Under the pieces are notes generated by a model. The model was not told where the DNA came from. It was given only the letters and a program-made list of their open reading frames with translations, and did no database searches. From Spirosoma endbachense (GTDB lineage Bacteria > Bacteroidota > Bacteroidia > Cytophagales > Spirosomataceae): DNA of 64,000 bases. The translations under genes and the position numbers were made by a program. The stretch's first letter is position 1. Each line of letters begins with the position of its first letter. Positions 62,967 through 64,000 of this stretch are shown one piece after another. The DNA lies in NCBI RefSeq assembly GCF_010233585.1, contig NZ_CP045997.1, forward strand, positions 9,379,099 through 9,443,098, given 5' to 3'.

Positions 62967-63572
62967 CTACGATGTGGCAATTGGGATTTCAACTGAAGCG
63001 CCAATTTCGACCCCGCGTAGACGGAGATACTTATACAGGGTGGTTTTGGAGATGTGTAACTCGCGGGCGATTTGTTCAACCGGGTACTTGGCTTCTTTGT
63101 AGAGACTTTCACCAAGGCGGGCTTTCTGCTCACCGGCTTTGGATAGCCCTTTGCGACGGCCTAAGAGTTGACCCCGTCGACGGGCGGAGGCCAAACCTGC
63201 CAAAGTCCTTTCCCGAATGACTTCCCTCTCAAACTCAGCTAGACTGGCAAAAATACGAAAAACGAGCCGACCTTGCGCTGTAGTGGTGTCGATCGGGTCG
63301 TTCAAACTGACTAACCCAACGTGTTGGCCTTCGAGCTGAGTGACAATCTCGATCAAGTGATTTAGGGATCGGCCCAGTAGATCCAGCTTCCAAATCATCA
63401 AAGTATCCCCCTCCCGGATGATTTCGAGTAGCCTGTTTAATTCAGGCCGTTCGGTTTTGGACCCACTGGCTTTCTCCTGAAAGATTTTCGAGCAGCCGGC
63501 TGCATCAAGGGCATCTAGCTGAAGCGCCAGGTTTTGATCTTGCGTAGAGACGCGGGCGTAACCTAACTTCAT
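62967..63572 (-). CDS. Serine recombinase (resolvase/invertase) with a substituted active-site arginine
   Basis: 201 residues. Resolvase N-domain with the nucleophile Ser9 in YARVSTQDQN, and FASLAEFEREVIRERTLAGL leading to the C-terminal HTH (YPVEQIARELHISKTTLYKY). The motif normally read KLDRLGRS is KLDLLGRS here (CTA codon at the Arg position). In the gamma-delta resolvase family that Arg (Arg68) contacts the scissile phosphate and is needed for catalysis, so activity is in doubt. It may still bind DNA. Confidence 0.92.
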   Translation of the reverse strand: MKLGYARVSTQDQNLALQLDALDAAGCSKIFQEKASGSKTERPELNRLLEIIREGDTLMIWKLDLLGRSLNHLIEIVTQLEGQHVGLVSLNDPIDTTTAQGRLVFRIFASLAEFEREVIRERTLAGLASARRRGQLLGRRKGLSKAGEQKARLGESLYKEAKYPVEQIARELHISKTTLYKYLRLRGVEIGASVEIPIATS

Positions 63573-63880
63573 GATGTAGTAGTATCTATCTCACGTACTT
63601 GCCGTGAGTGTGAGAAATCTATTGTCGATCTAGGAAGCAGGTTGTTGGTGTTGAATATACAGAATTATCAGGTTTTAAGGCTAACAAAAATATGGATACT
63701 CCTAAGCTCTTAAATGAGGGGGGATCGCCTTTAAATAATTGTTCTAGCCGATCAGTCATCATTCACGTCAGAAACCGTCCACGAAAAGGTTACGTTTCCT
63801 GAACGCCTTCTATAAAAAGTACAAAATTTTATGAGGGTAGAAGACAGTTTATTCTACGCCAAATTAATGGTAAAATATAG
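63573..63880. other. Gap between recombinase and IS element with nested inverted repeats
   Basis: Nothing coding is seen. Just upstream of the recombinase start are nested dyads TCTCAC...GTGAGA (63589-63615) and TCACG-N7-CGTGA (63591-63607), a possible recombinase binding (res) or operator site. Short words near 63755-63775 resemble 7213-7250. Confidence 0.4.
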
Positions 63881-64000
63881 TACTCCCCCAAATTAGGACC
63901 ACTAGCTAAGTTGAAAAACAAGCTGTAAATAGTGGTTCAAAATGAAAGCAAAACGCAAGCAGCACTCGCCTGCCTTTAAAGCCAAAGTGGCTCTGGAAGC
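63881..64000 (+). mobile_element. Left end of an IS3-type insertion sequence (cut by window edge)
   Basis: The segment TACTCCCCCAAATTAGGACC from 63881 looks like an IS3-family terminal repeat; 41 nt later the transposase OrfA begins. Only the left end is in the window, so size and the right repeat cannot be checked. Confidence 0.6.
63942..64000 (+). CDS. IS3 family transposase OrfA (partial)
   Basis: 19 full codons from the ATG at 63942 read MKAKRKQHSPAFKAKVALEA (last codon incomplete), the N-terminus of the OrfA helix-turn-helix of IS3/IS150-type elements. The rest lies beyond the window. Confidence 0.8.
   Translation, partial: MKAKRKQHSPAFKAKVALE

Noticed and set aside
1..64000. CRISPR arrays, tRNA or rRNA genes, prophage structural genes, toxin-antitoxin pairs
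   Set aside because: Looked for on both strands; no regularly spaced repeats, cloverleaf sequences or phage genes were recognised.

Overview
The window looks like a chromosomal segment of a Bacteroidota bacterium of the Cytophagales, most like Spirosoma and its relatives. The signs are Bacteroidota-type promoters (TAnnTTTG boxes), a large TonB-dependent receptor with a carboxypeptidase-like N-domain, many secreted glycoside hydrolases and lipoproteins, Gfo/Idh/MocA and DUF1080 sugar genes, ThuA fusions, and many AraC, LysR, TetR, HxlR and Crp regulators. The taxon is inferred from gene content only. I saw no rRNA, tRNA or CRISPR array.

Layout. 1-6061 (minus) is a six-gene sugar operon: DUF1080 3-keto-glycoside hydrolase-like protein, Gfo/Idh/MocA oxidoreductase, two xylose-isomerase-like TIM-barrel proteins, a PhyH dioxygenase and an ExuT-like MFS transporter. 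A divergent AraC regulator lies at 6250-7122. 7123-9300 is a decay zone: a frameshifted IclR regulator, a kduD fragment joined head to head to another truncated SDR, and an unidentified open frame. 9363-15748 holds small stress, regulatory and membrane genes (SnoaL-like, SDR/HxlR pair, SRPBCC, Crp, TspO, AraC, ECF sigma factor with a membrane protein). 15980-16830 is a chimera of a cytochrome/LRR fragment and a DoxX fragment. 16905-20720 is a three-gene efflux operon (ABC transmembrane subunit without ATPase, HlyD, TolC) with a divergent TetR gene and a palindromic operator.

22914-27030 carries a type B carboxylesterase and a GH78-like rhamnosidase, divergent from a LysR gene. 27155-39583 is a molybdenum-hydroxylase region: two complete three-subunit (PaoABC-like) dehydrogenase operons with an AraC regulator and an XdhC maturation factor between them. 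Three promoters in this region share one architecture (CATAAAAAA, 6 nt, GRTTTTRSTATAA, with the TTTG of the -7 box ending exactly 55 nt after the C). They precede the first enzyme operon, xdhC, and the lipoprotein/second enzyme operon, so the region looks like one regulon. 39693-44399 continues with an acetyltransferase, cupins, a carboxymuconolactone decarboxylase-like protein and two SDRs.

44540-49200 holds a TolB-like protein and a TonB receptor without SusD. 49553-49805 is a decayed copy of the 5' end and promoter of the ThuA gene found at 54938-58426. 50136-58426 holds a Wzt-type ABC ATPase, a GH106 rhamnosidase and a 1162-residue ThuA/PQQ-propeller/PKD/cytochrome c protein. Divergent from these is a GH2 beta-glucuronidase with the NxK motif, followed by a Nudix-like AraR/NrtR regulator. 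Together these suggest use of a rhamnose- and glucuronate-containing glycan. The right end is mobile: a YhcG-type PDDEXK protein, a serine recombinase lacking one catalytic arginine, and the start of an IS3-type element cut by the window edge.
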